Shown: one piece after another, positions 1 through 7,293 of the stretch
How the letters are laid out: each line of letters opens with the position of its first letter
How positions within the stretch are numbered: the stretch's first letter is position 1
Assembly: GCA_023248785.1 (NCBI GenBank)
Contig: JAHFDX010000160.1
Span: forward strand, 1-7,840
DNA: 7,840 nt
Origin: Myxococcales bacterium
Lineage (GTDB): Bacteria > Myxococcota_A > Polyangia > Polyangiales > Polyangiaceae
Direction: 5' to 3'
Program-made: the position numbers and the translations under genes
Notes under the pieces: model-generated
The model's database searches: none
Seen by the model: the letters and a program-made list of their open reading frames with translations, nothing else
What the model was told of the DNA's origin: nothing

Positions 1-1
1 G

Positions 2-301
2 GCGAAGAACCGAGGGGTAGAAGCCCGAGTCCTTCTTGGATATCAACCTGCATTTGGCGGAGGCGCGCCGCCCAACCAACCTGCCATCGATGCGCTGAAC
101 AAAGCGGGGATCGACGCCCAATTTTTGCGTAAGCACTATTTGCACGGCAAGGCGGTTCTGTCAGATTCCAAGGTCTTCTTGGGTTCGCAGAACTTCACCA
201 ATGGGGGGTTGCACAATAATCGCGAATTTGGGGAAATCCTGGATGATGCGCATGCGGTCGACGTCGTCGTTAAGACATTCGAAAGCGATGAGGCTCGTTA
301 A
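2..301 (+). CDS. Phospholipase D-superfamily protein, C-terminal part (5' end outside window)
   Basis: The open frame enters from the left edge and ends at TAA 299-301, giving the last 99 residues. The diagnostic feature is one HKD motif at visible residues 48-64 (HGKAVLSDSKVFLGSQN): His48, Lys50, Asp55, then Gly61-Ser62 and Asn64. Glu75 follows at a spacing typical of the superfamily. PLD-family enzymes use the HKD histidine for phosphodiester transfer on phospholipids, nucleic acids or other phosphodiesters, and need two HKD motifs, either in one chain or through a dimer. Whether a first motif lies upstream cannot be seen. The Asp-to-Gly gap has five residues, where six is more common. The substrate is unknown; a PLDc_2-type nuclease or lipase-like protein is equally possible. 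The gene converges on the minus-strand operon with a 25-bp gap, so it is probably a separate transcript. Confidence 0.85.
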   Translation, partial: AKNRGVEARVLLGYQPAFGGGAPPNQPAIDALNKAGIDAQFLRKHYLHGKAVLSDSKVFLGSQNFTNGGLHNNREFGEILDDAHAVDVVVKTFESDEAR

Positions 302-326
302 GGAGAGCAGTCTTTTTCGTTGAGAA

Positions 327-1436
327 TTAGTGAGCGATCGCGACGAGTTCTACGGTTCCCGAGGTGGTAATGGACCCCACGAGCGTCATGGTCTCGCCGC
401 CCGCGGGGCCGATAAGGTTCCCCGCAAGAACGCTGGTGGCGGGGGCAGACAGATCGAGGACGCGTTCAAACATACTGATTCCATCGGCAGTCGAATCAAC
501 CCATTGCACCCGGCCATTTGCTACGGACGGCAAATCGTGAGGATTGTAGTTATGAATTGCGTCGTCCTTAACGTTGCGATCGAAACTGGTGTCTTGTGTG
601 ATGGACCCGATTCGCAGCCCGTACGCGTTCATTTTTGGTTCAGGATGAATGAGCCCCCAGTCGAGGTACACCACCAAACCATTGTCCGCGAGACGCGGAA
701 ACGCCTGCTTGCCCGAAAGAGTGCGAGCTGTCTTTGAGAGCGAACTGCGTTCGTAGACGACGACGTCGGCTAATTTCGCGATATTGGGATCGTAAGTGCC
801 ACTTGGATCTTCGGAGAAATCAGTGACGGCCACGTGCGTTGCGGACACGTCGGCGAAGCGTTGTTGCCCCGGCCCTGTGGCGATGGCTGTGATTGCATTC
901 GTAGATCGCGCCCAAAGGTACACATCGGTATCGCTGTTCGTGTCGACATCCGACCATGCGGTGAACACGACCGCGTCCCCGGACGCCCTGGGCTCGCCCG
1001 CGTGATCCCAGGGACCGCTCAACGTTGTGGTCTGGCCGTTGATCGAAAGTTGAATGACCGACTTTCCATTGAGATTGCCTTCCCACGCGACGAACCCTTC
1101 TCCTATTGTCGGACGACGAGGCGTTAAGTCAGCCGACGCGAGGACTGATTCTTGACCGAGTGAGAGATCGCGAATTCGAAGCTCGCTTGGTGACTTCGCG
1201 ACGTACACGAGTGTGCAATTACGTATTGCGTACGGAAGATACCCAATAGGATCGAGCGGGTTTTCGGCGCGTGCCTGCGCCACCTCTATTCCGCGTACTG
1301 CATCCGCACTGCACGCCCGCGCGGGCGCATCTGGTTTCACATCCGACCCACTATCGGCCGTGCTCAAAGGCGAAGCATTGGGGCTGCACGCCCCAAGTAC
1401 GAGAAGCGTTATTGCAAGCGCAGACGGCGTGTTCAT
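327..1436 (-). CDS. Putative lipoprotein with TolB-like beta-propeller repeats
   Basis: This 369-residue protein starts with a short hydrophobic segment and a lipobox (LGAC, Cys17), predicting signal peptidase II cleavage and lipid anchoring. The n-region before the hydrophobic stretch has no Lys or Arg, which is unusual. A Ser/Asp/Pro-rich linker (about 18-40) precedes the body. The body shows a repeated blade pattern of the type Pro-x-x-x-(Asn/Gly)-Gly-x-Val-x-(Trp/Tyr)-x-Asp, at about 108-120, 148-163, 193-207, 246-260 and 302-315. The segment DVDTNSDTD (163-171), followed by VYLW, resembles Asp/Asn-rich, possibly calcium-binding loops of bacterial WD40-like/TolB-like propellers. No catalytic motif is visible, so a binding or scaffold role at the envelope is most likely. 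It is the last gene of the operon; its ATG overlaps the preceding stop (TAATG), implying translational coupling. No in-frame alternative start lies nearby upstream. Fold confidence is moderate; the function is unknown. Confidence 0.85.
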   Translation of the reverse strand: MNTPSALAITLLVLGACSPNASPLSTADSGSDVKPDAPARACSADAVRGIEVAQARAENPLDPIGYLPYAIRNCTLVYVAKSPSELRIRDLSLGQESVLASADLTPRRPTIGEGFVAWEGNLNGKSVIQLSINGQTTTLSGPWDHAGEPRASGDAVVFTAWSDVDTNSDTDVYLWARSTNAITAIATGPGQQRFADVSATHVAVTDFSEDPSGTYDPNIAKLADVVVYERSSLSKTARTLSGKQAFPRLADNGLVVYLDWGLIHPEPKMNAYGLRIGSITQDTSFDRNVKDDAIHNYNPHDLPSVANGRVQWVDSTADGISMFERVLDLSAPATSVLAGNLIGPAGGETMTLVGSITTSGTVELVAIAH

Positions 1437-4400
1437 TATTTTGCCTCTCGCATTCCCAGTCGTGTCATTCGTTTCTTTAGCCCATGTCGCGTAAGTCCCA
1501 AAACGCGCGCTGCGTGGGTGATGTTTCCTTGCGTCTCCTTGAGGGCTCGCTCGACTTCCGTGCGTTCGCTGGGAGGCGTTCCCCCCTTTGAGTATGGCGC
1601 TGCGTGCGGTGTGGCCCTAATCGCGGCGCGGATCGGGCGAGACAAATGACGTCGCTCGATCGTGCTCAGATTCATCGTTGCGAGCCGTTGCAACGTATGT
1701 TCGAGTTCGCGGACATTCCCTGGCCAATCGTACGCCATGAGAGCCGCCATCGCGTCTGCCGCAATGTCCGAGGGCGCCTCTGCCACATCAAGAAAGGAGG
1801 TCGCAAGAAGAGGGATGTCATCTCGTCGTTCTCGCAGCGCAGGCACTCGAATCTCGAGCACGTTCAAACGATAAAGAAGATCGCGGCGGAACGAACCCGA
1901 CGCCACAGCCTTCTCGAGATCGCGGCTCGTGGCTGCCACAATGCGCACGTTGAAGGTACGCTCTTCGTCACTTCCTACAGGTCGATAGCGGCGCGTTTCG
2001 AGCGCACGAAGAAGCACGGCCTGCCTTGAAACGGGAAGCTCTCCGATTTCATCAAGAAGAAGCGTCCCGCCCTCGGCTTGAACGAGTAGTCCCGCGCGCG
2101 CCCGATCCGCACCTGTGAACGAACCGCGGGCGTGGCCAAAGAGCTCGGCTTCGAAGAGGGCATCGGGAATGGCACCGCAATTGATCGCGATGAACGGTTT
2201 TTTTGCCCGTGAGCCGTAGTCGTGAAGTGCGCGTGAGAAGAGTTCCTTACCGACGCCTGTTTCGCCTACGATGAGGGCTGGCAAGTCAGACTCAACCGCT
2301 GCATCGAGGCGTGCAAGAGCGCTCCGTAGCGCTCGGCTTGATCCAAGGATAGCGGGGTACTGGCGGGACGGCGTGCGCCTTCCCGTCGATGTGGAGTCGC
2401 CGTAGACGCCACGCACGCTGGTGCTCTCGGCGGGAGGCGCAGAGTCGTGCAAAGAGCTTGCACTTTCCGCCGACGATTGGGGGGCGCGAAGTTGCATCGC
2501 GACGGCTGCGAGTGTGGCCCACTTGCGAAGCGACACCTCATCGATCGCGTCAAAATGGCCCGTGCGAAAACGGTGTTCCACGACCACCATCGCGCTCATC
2601 TGGGATCCTCTGTGAAGGGCCGCCATACGCGAACCTCGACCGCCGGCCGTAGGGTTGTCACGTTGGTAGAGGACCCCCGGCGCGTTCAAGGAGGCTGCGA
2701 GCGTCGCTGGGTCGACGCGCTTGTTCGCATCCGCAATGACGAGACCATCGAGATCGACTCCCCAGGCGTCCTTCAACGTTCCATCGTTTGCAACGTATGC
2801 AACGAACGCCCGCTCTGCTCGCGCTGATGTCGCGATGAGGCGTGCAAGTTCATGCGCAATCTCGACGAGCGGCGCTCCCTTTGCCACATGATTGAGCCAT
2901 TCCCATACGAAGTCATTCGCGTTCGGTTTGCCGGGCGTTTGCATGACGACGTCTTCCTCTCCATCGGCGCGTGCGATCATCGCGCGAGCACGTTGTTCCA
3001 GCTCGTGTAGTCCAGCGGCGCTTGCTTGGGTATACGCACGTTCTGCCGCTTCCTTTGCTCGGGCGGGGGTGGATGGCAGCGTGGAAAGATACGCGTCGGC
3101 TTCAATGAGAAGGGAACGCACGCCGACCAGGGTGTCCGCTGTACGAGAAGCGGAAGGAACTCGTGCAACAATCGCTTGTGCGCGTTTTCCGTCACCGTCG
3201 AGCAGCGCGACCTCGGCTCGCAACAGGATGAGATCGGTCTGAACAACTGCCGGAATTGCATCTCCCAGCGTTTCGGCCTCCGCAATGAATCGCTCCGCAA
3301 GGTGGGCATTTTTGCGGTGCACTTCGAGGTCGGCGAGTGCGGCAAGGGTCCACGCGCGCCCGGCCGTCTGGGAAAGCGATCGAGCGAGCGCAAGAGCCTC
3401 GCAAAGGGCCGTCTCTGCCTCCGCGAAACGTTCGCCCTTTGAGTGCGCAAGCCCCAAGTTGAGTAAGCTTGATCGCACCCCCGCGCGATCGCCGAGGGCT
3501 CGCTTTCGTTCAAGCGACTGCGCAAGGTGTGTGGCTGCCGCGTTCGCATCGCCTCGGTAGAGCATCACCACGCCGAGGTTGTGTTCGACACGCGCACGCT
3601 CCTCAACGTCGACGTCGGCGTCACGAAGCGTCGAAAGTCGATGCTGCGCTTCGGTCAAGAGAGCTTGTGCCCGCACCCAGTCCGCGGCGAAGAGCTCGAC
3701 TGCGCCTTGCGTGCCGATGGACAGCGCAACACCTGCTGCATCTCCAAGCTTGTGCGCGATCGCACGTGCGTCGCCCGCAAGTGTTCGCGCAGCCTCCACC
3801 GCACCTGCGCGAGCCGACTGTTCGGCCCGACGTCGCAACGCGAGAGGTCGAAGTTTTGTTGATGACTGTGACAATTCGTCAAGCCACTGGACTATCTGCG
3901 GGTGGCTGGCTCCGGCGTCTCGGGTTAGCCTGTCGAGGCGACACAAGAGCTCGGGTGAACGCCTTTCCGCACTCGCGGCGAGGGCAAAGAGTGCATCCAA
4001 TTCCTCGGCTCCAAGCCCAGAGATGCGCGCAAGGTCTGCGGCGCGCTCCAGCACCTCGATGCGGCGAGTGGGTGGCTTGTCCGCAGAAGCGAGAGCCATC
4101 AACTGCGCAACGGTCGCGTCTTGGGAGGCAAGCAGTGAGTCCGCGAGCCGGTCGATGTCGTCGAATGAGGCGAGTGTGGTTGCGAGCGCCGATGCGAGAG
4201 TTGGTTCGGCAAGCGCAAACTCGTCTGTGCGACGTGTCATGAGCGCTTCGCGTAGAAGTTCGGAAATGGCGTCGGCCGAGTGCGCCTCGACGAGCGTCGC
4301 CGGGGCATACCCACCGAGAAGAGCGAGATCGATGAGCAATTGACACCCGGCCGCTGAAACGTGGGCTAGTCGTTCAAGCGCTGTGTCACGCGTCAATGGA

Positions 4401-5740
4401 ATGCGCCCCAATGCCGCCACAATCCAACCGGGGTTTCCATTTGAATGCCGAACGAGGCTCTCGACGTCGGTAACATGCAGCGCATTGCAAAGTGCGTGAA
4501 GCGATGTTTCGTCGAGAGGCGAAAGCACAAGAGTCTCCGCCCCATCAGGAGCTGAACGCATGGCGGCAATGATCCTCGGGCTCTCTTTTGATTTGGCCCG
4601 GCATCGAAATGAGTCAATGGATGTTACAAAATCCGGAGGTGCTGCGTGAAGATCATCCAGAAAGATCCAAGTGTCCTCTGGCCGAGCTCCAACAAAGGGC
4701 CACGAGGCTGCATCGCCTCGAAAATAGGAGACAAGTCGACGCACGAATGTCGTGTCCAAGGTCGGAAATGCGATGTGCCTCGTGGTCTGACCGAGGAGAA
4801 GCGCGCGCGTGGTTGCTTCTCGTAGCAAATGGCTCTTGCCGATCCCGCTTGGTCCCACTACGTAACGAACGCTCGATGCCGGTGCGTTGAGAAGGGCGCG
4901 TAGTTCAGCATCGCGGCCGATCGGCGCGGGGGGTGGCGCCAACGCGTCGCGCATGCCCTGGCCTGCAACGCCAAGTTGATAAAGGACGTCGTAAGCTGAG
5001 GCGGGTCGGTCCGCGGGATGGGGGGCGAGCAAATTTTCGATGAGATCTGCGAGCAACGGTTCGACCCACGGTGCGAGCCGTCGAAGTTCGCTGGCGCGCA
5101 GCGCTTGAGATGGGATTGTCCCCGCCGCGAGCGCCCATGCTGTTGCACCTAGGCCAAAAAGATCACTGCGAGGCGATGCGTGACCCCCTGCGAAGACCTC
5201 AGGCGCAACAAAGCCACGCGTGAAGCCGAGTGCCTCGGGTGCGCCACGCGTGTAGACAATGGCGGCTCCAAGATCGAGCAGCACAGCCCGCCCGTCGGCT
5301 TTCACGCGAATGTGCGGCGGCTTGATGTCGCCGTGGACAAAGCCAGCCCCATGGAGGCTCGCAAGCGTTACGGCAACATCACCAAGAATGCTCCAGAGGC
5401 GACCATTTTTTTTGTGACCGGCCGCTTCAACTCGAATGAACGCTTCGGATGCGATGCCGTCGACGTAGTCTTCGACAAGGAACGGCGCGTTTGTTTTCTC
5501 ATCGCGGCCGAAATCGTGTGCTTGAACGAGACCCGCAATGTGCAGACGTTTGAGTAAGGCGAACTCCCCCGCCAGCGTGTTCTCGGGGAAGGTGTGTGCG
5601 CGCCAAACTTTTGCGACCAGCGCGCGCAAGGGGGCTTCGCGATCGGTGACACGGAGCACGCACCCCTGGCCCCCTTGGCCAAGTGACTCACCGCAAATGT
5701 AACGTGCGTGGGTCAATAAGGCGACGTGCTCCCGTGTCAT
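1436..5740 (-). CDS. Giant Ser/Thr kinase - STAND ATPase - TPR - GAF - sigma-54 activator fusion
   Basis: A 1434-residue one-protein signalling chain, probably cytoplasmic (no membrane segment seen). Residues 14-250 are a eukaryotic-type kinase: glycine loop GQGGQGCV (21-28), Lys44, Glu59, catalytic loop HGDIKPPH (136-143), DLG (156-158), APE (179-181). Residues 270-560 are a STAND/AAA-like ATPase with Walker A GPSGIGKS (296-303) and Walker B IFLDDLH (359-365). Helical TPR-like repeats fill about 630-925. A GAF-like domain covers about 945-1085, followed by a Ser/Thr-rich linker (1086-1128). Residues 1130-1365 are a sigma-54-interacting AAA+ domain: Walker A GETGVGKE (1159-1166), GSFTGA loop (1206-1211), Walker B LLLDEIGELP (1227-1236), arginine-finger region FRRDLLYRLN (1284-1293), WPGNVRELE (1339-1347). 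A Fis-type helix-turn-helix ends the chain (about 1392-1430). The front half resembles PknK-type kinases; the output is NtrC-like. A weak Shine-Dalgarno (AGGA, 5749-5752) overlaps the upstream gene's stop codon. The domain assignments are secure; the signal and target genes are inference. Confidence 0.95.
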   Translation of the reverse strand: MTREHVALLTHARYICGESLGQGGQGCVLRVTDREAPLRALVAKVWRAHTFPENTLAGEFALLKRLHIAGLVQAHDFGRDEKTNAPFLVEDYVDGIASEAFIRVEAAGHKKNGRLWSILGDVAVTLASLHGAGFVHGDIKPPHIRVKADGRAVLLDLGAAIVYTRGAPEALGFTRGFVAPEVFAGGHASPRSDLFGLGATAWALAAGTIPSQALRASELRRLAPWVEPLLADLIENLLAPHPADRPASAYDVLYQLGVAGQGMRDALAPPPAPIGRDAELRALLNAPASSVRYVVGPSGIGKSHLLREATTRALLLGQTTRHIAFPTLDTTFVRRLVSYFRGDAASWPFVGARPEDTWIFLDDLHAAPPDFVTSIDSFRCRAKSKESPRIIAAMRSAPDGAETLVLSPLDETSLHALCNALHVTDVESLVRHSNGNPGWIVAALGRIPLTRDTALERLAHVSAAGCQLLIDLALLGGYAPATLVEAHSADAISELLREALMTRRTDEFALAEPTLASALATTLASFDDIDRLADSLLASQDATVAQLMALASADKPPTRRIEVLERAADLARISGLGAEELDALFALAASAERRSPELLCRLDRLTRDAGASHPQIVQWLDELSQSSTKLRPLALRRRAEQSARAGAVEAARTLAGDARAIAHKLGDAAGVALSIGTQGAVELFAADWVRAQALLTEAQHRLSTLRDADVDVEERARVEHNLGVVMLYRGDANAAATHLAQSLERKRALGDRAGVRSSLLNLGLAHSKGERFAEAETALCEALALARSLSQTAGRAWTLAALADLEVHRKNAHLAERFIAEAETLGDAIPAVVQTDLILLRAEVALLDGDGKRAQAIVARVPSASRTADTLVGVRSLLIEADAYLSTLPSTPARAKEAAERAYTQASAAGLHELEQRARAMIARADGEEDVVMQTPGKPNANDFVWEWLNHVAKGAPLVEIAHELARLIATSARAERAFVAYVANDGTLKDAWGVDLDGLVIADANKRVDPATLAASLNAPGVLYQRDNPTAGGRGSRMAALHRGSQMSAMVVVEHRFRTGHFDAIDEVSLRKWATLAAVAMQLRAPQSSAESASSLHDSAPPAESTSVRGVYGDSTSTGRRTPSRQYPAILGSSRALRSALARLDAAVESDLPALIVGETGVGKELFSRALHDYGSRAKKPFIAINCGAIPDALFEAELFGHARGSFTGADRARAGLLVQAEGGTLLLDEIGELPVSRQAVLLRALETRRYRPVGSDEERTFNVRIVAATSRDLEKAVASGSFRRDLLYRLNVLEIRVPALRERRDDIPLLATSFLDVAEAPSDIAADAMAALMAYDWPGNVRELEHTLQRLATMNLSTIERRHLSRPIRAAIRATPHAAPYSKGGTPPSERTEVERALKETQGNITHAARVLGLTRHGLKKRMTRLGMREAK
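1444..1448 (-). promoter_or_regulatory. Ribosome binding site of the beta-propeller lipoprotein gene
   Basis: Minus-strand AGAGG lies seven bases before the ATG at 1436 and inside the last codons of the regulator gene. Together with the TAATG overlap it supports coupled translation from the same mRNA. Confidence 0.6.
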
Positions 5741-5750
5741 TCAGTGCATC

Positions 5751-7202
5751 CTATTCGCCGTGCGCGGACGAAGTTTCCTTCGTGGCAATGGTTTCGAGAA
5801 ACGACACTGCACCTCGTTGCGCATCGGCAAATTTCGAGTCGAGCGATGCAAGCGAAAGGGCTCTGCGCAGACGGGGTTCTGCAAAGCGCCCGAGTGCGCG
5901 GAAGTACGTTTCGCCATCGGACGTTGAAGTCGCACCCGCGAAGCGCTGGAGGCCTTCGAGATCCTTTGCCTCGACCTCTGGCGAAATGACTTCGATTCGT
6001 AGAAGAAGAACGCGGGTCGTTTTGTCGGGTTTTGGCGTAATGGTTAGCGGCAACACGGCATCGGTCCACGATTGTGGCGCGATGTAAAGAACGCGTGTCC
6101 CCGGCGTGCGGAACCATTGTCGCTTCCATGTGTTGACCATCCCAACGGCTTCATCGTGGTAAAGCCCCGAGCGATCGAGTGCGTTCGTTACAGCCTGGCC
6201 TAGCGACTCGGCGTACGAATCGAGATCCTCCTTTCCAATGGTGGGCACCTCTCTCTCAAGAGAACGTCCTGATGCAACTTCGCCCTGATACTCATTGAAG
6301 CTGCCTCCCCGGCTCTCCACGTGGATGACGAAGACACTGGAGACCGAAGCTGTGAATTTGTTTGTGAGCGTTAGCTTGCCAAGAGCTTTGGTCGTTACAA
6401 GCGCTGGTTGCTCGAAGTTGCCGAGTCCCCGATAGAACAAGTAGTTTTCATGCTGCCCTCGCGCATTGCGAATGACGTTGGCCTTCACGTCGCGGGCATA
6501 GCTCCACGTGTATTGGTCGAGTGGAGCTGCAGGAACGGACGCTGCCTCACCAGGGCCGAGAATTTCAATCGTGCCCCAGTCGAGCAGACCGTTAGCCGGT
6601 GTTCCGAACTTTGAGCGGCACGCTTCGGACCCGAACGCGAACGTGCGATCGAGCGCCGGATCGGCAACCGCAGTACCCTGCATCGGCCACCCAACCACAG
6701 GTAGCGTTTGAACAACCTGTGGATACCATTGCGTGAGCACGCCCTTCGGAAAGTTGACCTTGGCGGTTACTTTTCGCGGTTTGTCCGAATAGAAGTAGGT
6801 GACGGGCGTTTCCAGTTTGTCAGTGGCGGGAACGCCGTCTTGCTTGTTCGACTTTATCCGGTCGTACACAAAACTCGGCAGGCCTTCTTCCTCGTGGTGC
6901 ATGCCCACTTGCAGCGATCCATCCGAACCAACGACCACGGTGTTCGTTCCCCACTCGTGAACGACGAACCCCTGTCCGTCGTAAGCGGTTGGAACCACGC
7001 TTCCACTGCTTGAAGCGTTGCCTGAAGTGGTAGGGCCATTGGCGGAGGTGCCATCTCCCGGCGTGTTGGTGGTATTCGGAGCCGCCGCACCCGTTGTCTC
7101 GACTCGGCCCGTGCATGCGGAAATCGCACCCAGTCCGCCAAGCGCTACGAGCGTTGCGAAGAAGCGTGCGTGAACGGGAGTGTGGCGTTGAATACAATTC
7201 AT
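5751..7202 (-). CDS. HEWGT-family lipoprotein of unknown function
   Basis: The ATG at 7202 gives 483 residues. It is preferred over the in-frame ATG at 7223 because a strong GGAGGT lies just before it, and because it leaves a normal lipoprotein signal: a basic n-region, a hydrophobic core, then ISAC with Cys30. A Gly/Ser/Thr/Asn/Pro-rich spacer (about 31-71) leads to the folded part, as in surface-tethered lipoproteins. The body has striking blocks: VHEWGTNTVVVGSDG (81-95), HHEEEGLPSFVYDR (102-115), ETPVTYFYSD (131-140), FPKGVLTQWYP (151-161), LFYRGLGNF (255-263) and a C-terminal RVLYIAPQSWTDAVLPLTI (370-388). From memory these belong to a conserved uncharacterised family seen in myxobacteria and planctomycetes; I could not search to confirm. 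No known catalytic motif is recognised. It is the first gene of the operon and ends 10 bp before the regulator gene, so the two are almost certainly cotranscribed. A cell-envelope role is inferred only from the lipobox. Confidence 0.9.
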   Translation of the reverse strand: MNCIQRHTPVHARFFATLVALGGLGAISACTGRVETTGAAAPNTTNTPGDGTSANGPTTSGNASSSGSVVPTAYDGQGFVVHEWGTNTVVVGSDGSLQVGMHHEEEGLPSFVYDRIKSNKQDGVPATDKLETPVTYFYSDKPRKVTAKVNFPKGVLTQWYPQVVQTLPVVGWPMQGTAVADPALDRTFAFGSEACRSKFGTPANGLLDWGTIEILGPGEAASVPAAPLDQYTWSYARDVKANVIRNARGQHENYLFYRGLGNFEQPALVTTKALGKLTLTNKFTASVSSVFVIHVESRGGSFNEYQGEVASGRSLEREVPTIGKEDLDSYAESLGQAVTNALDRSGLYHDEAVGMVNTWKRQWFRTPGTRVLYIAPQSWTDAVLPLTITPKPDKTTRVLLLRIEVISPEVEAKDLEGLQRFAGATSTSDGETYFRALGRFAEPRLRRALSLASLDSKFADAQRGAVSFLETIATKETSSAHGE

Positions 7203-7206
7203 GGTT

Positions 7207-7212
7207 ACCTCC
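7207..7212 (-). promoter_or_regulatory. Strong ribosome binding site deciding the HEWGT lipoprotein start
   Basis: Read on the minus strand the sequence is GGAGGTAACCATG, placing GGAGGT four bases before the ATG at 7202. The in-frame ATG at 7223 has no comparable site before it, so the start is set at 7202. The site is embedded in a GGTWACC motif (7203-7209) that also occurs as an array upstream. Confidence 0.8.
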
Positions 7213-7236
7213 AGCCTCGCCATTGTGCAGAACTTG

Positions 7237-7252
7237 GGCCAGAGATGTGCCT
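7237..7252 (-). promoter_or_regulatory. Candidate sigma-54 (-24/-12) promoter of the lipoprotein-regulator operon
   Basis: The minus strand reads AGGCAC, five bases (ATCTC), then TGGCC. This keeps the near-invariant GG and GC dinucleotides (7251-7250 and 7239-7238) with exactly ten bases between them. It matches the -24 core GGCAC fully and the -12 TTGC at three of four positions. It would start RNA near 7226, leaving a leader of about 24 nt with the ribosome binding site inside it. The operon encodes a sigma-54 activator, which makes autoactivation attractive. The match is partial (8 of 12 defined consensus positions), so it remains a candidate. Confidence 0.4.
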
Positions 7253-7293
7253 TGGTAATAGCAATGAATTGTGGGTCATATGTGGTCGTGTCC

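Noticed and set aside
294..326. Possible terminator between the convergent genes (GCTC/GAGC arms before a T-run)
   Set aside because: The stem is only 4 bp with an 8-base loop, too weak to call.
334..341. GCGATCGC octamer, also near 3757, as a possible HIP1-like repeat
   Set aside because: A few copies are expected in GC-rich coding DNA; there is no array or enrichment.
3469..4343. Two long overlapping plus-strand open frames of more than 250 codons
   Set aside because: They lie antisense to the TPR-coding part of the regulator. Their products are Arg/Ser/Ala-rich, low in complexity and motif-free, as expected from reading a GC-rich gene backwards.
4469..4475. GGTAACA inside the regulator gene as another array motif
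   Set aside because: It has one mismatch, stands alone and lies in coding sequence; it is probably chance.
7203..7223. Longer N-terminus for the HEWGT lipoprotein starting at ATG 7223
   Set aside because: It has no ribosome binding site, would put the GGAGGT inside the coding region, and adds an acidic residue ahead of a well-formed lipoprotein signal.
7255..7283. Sigma-70 type promoter with TATTAC (7260-7255) as the -10 box on the minus strand
   Set aside because: No acceptable -35 hexamer is present at 16-18 bp.
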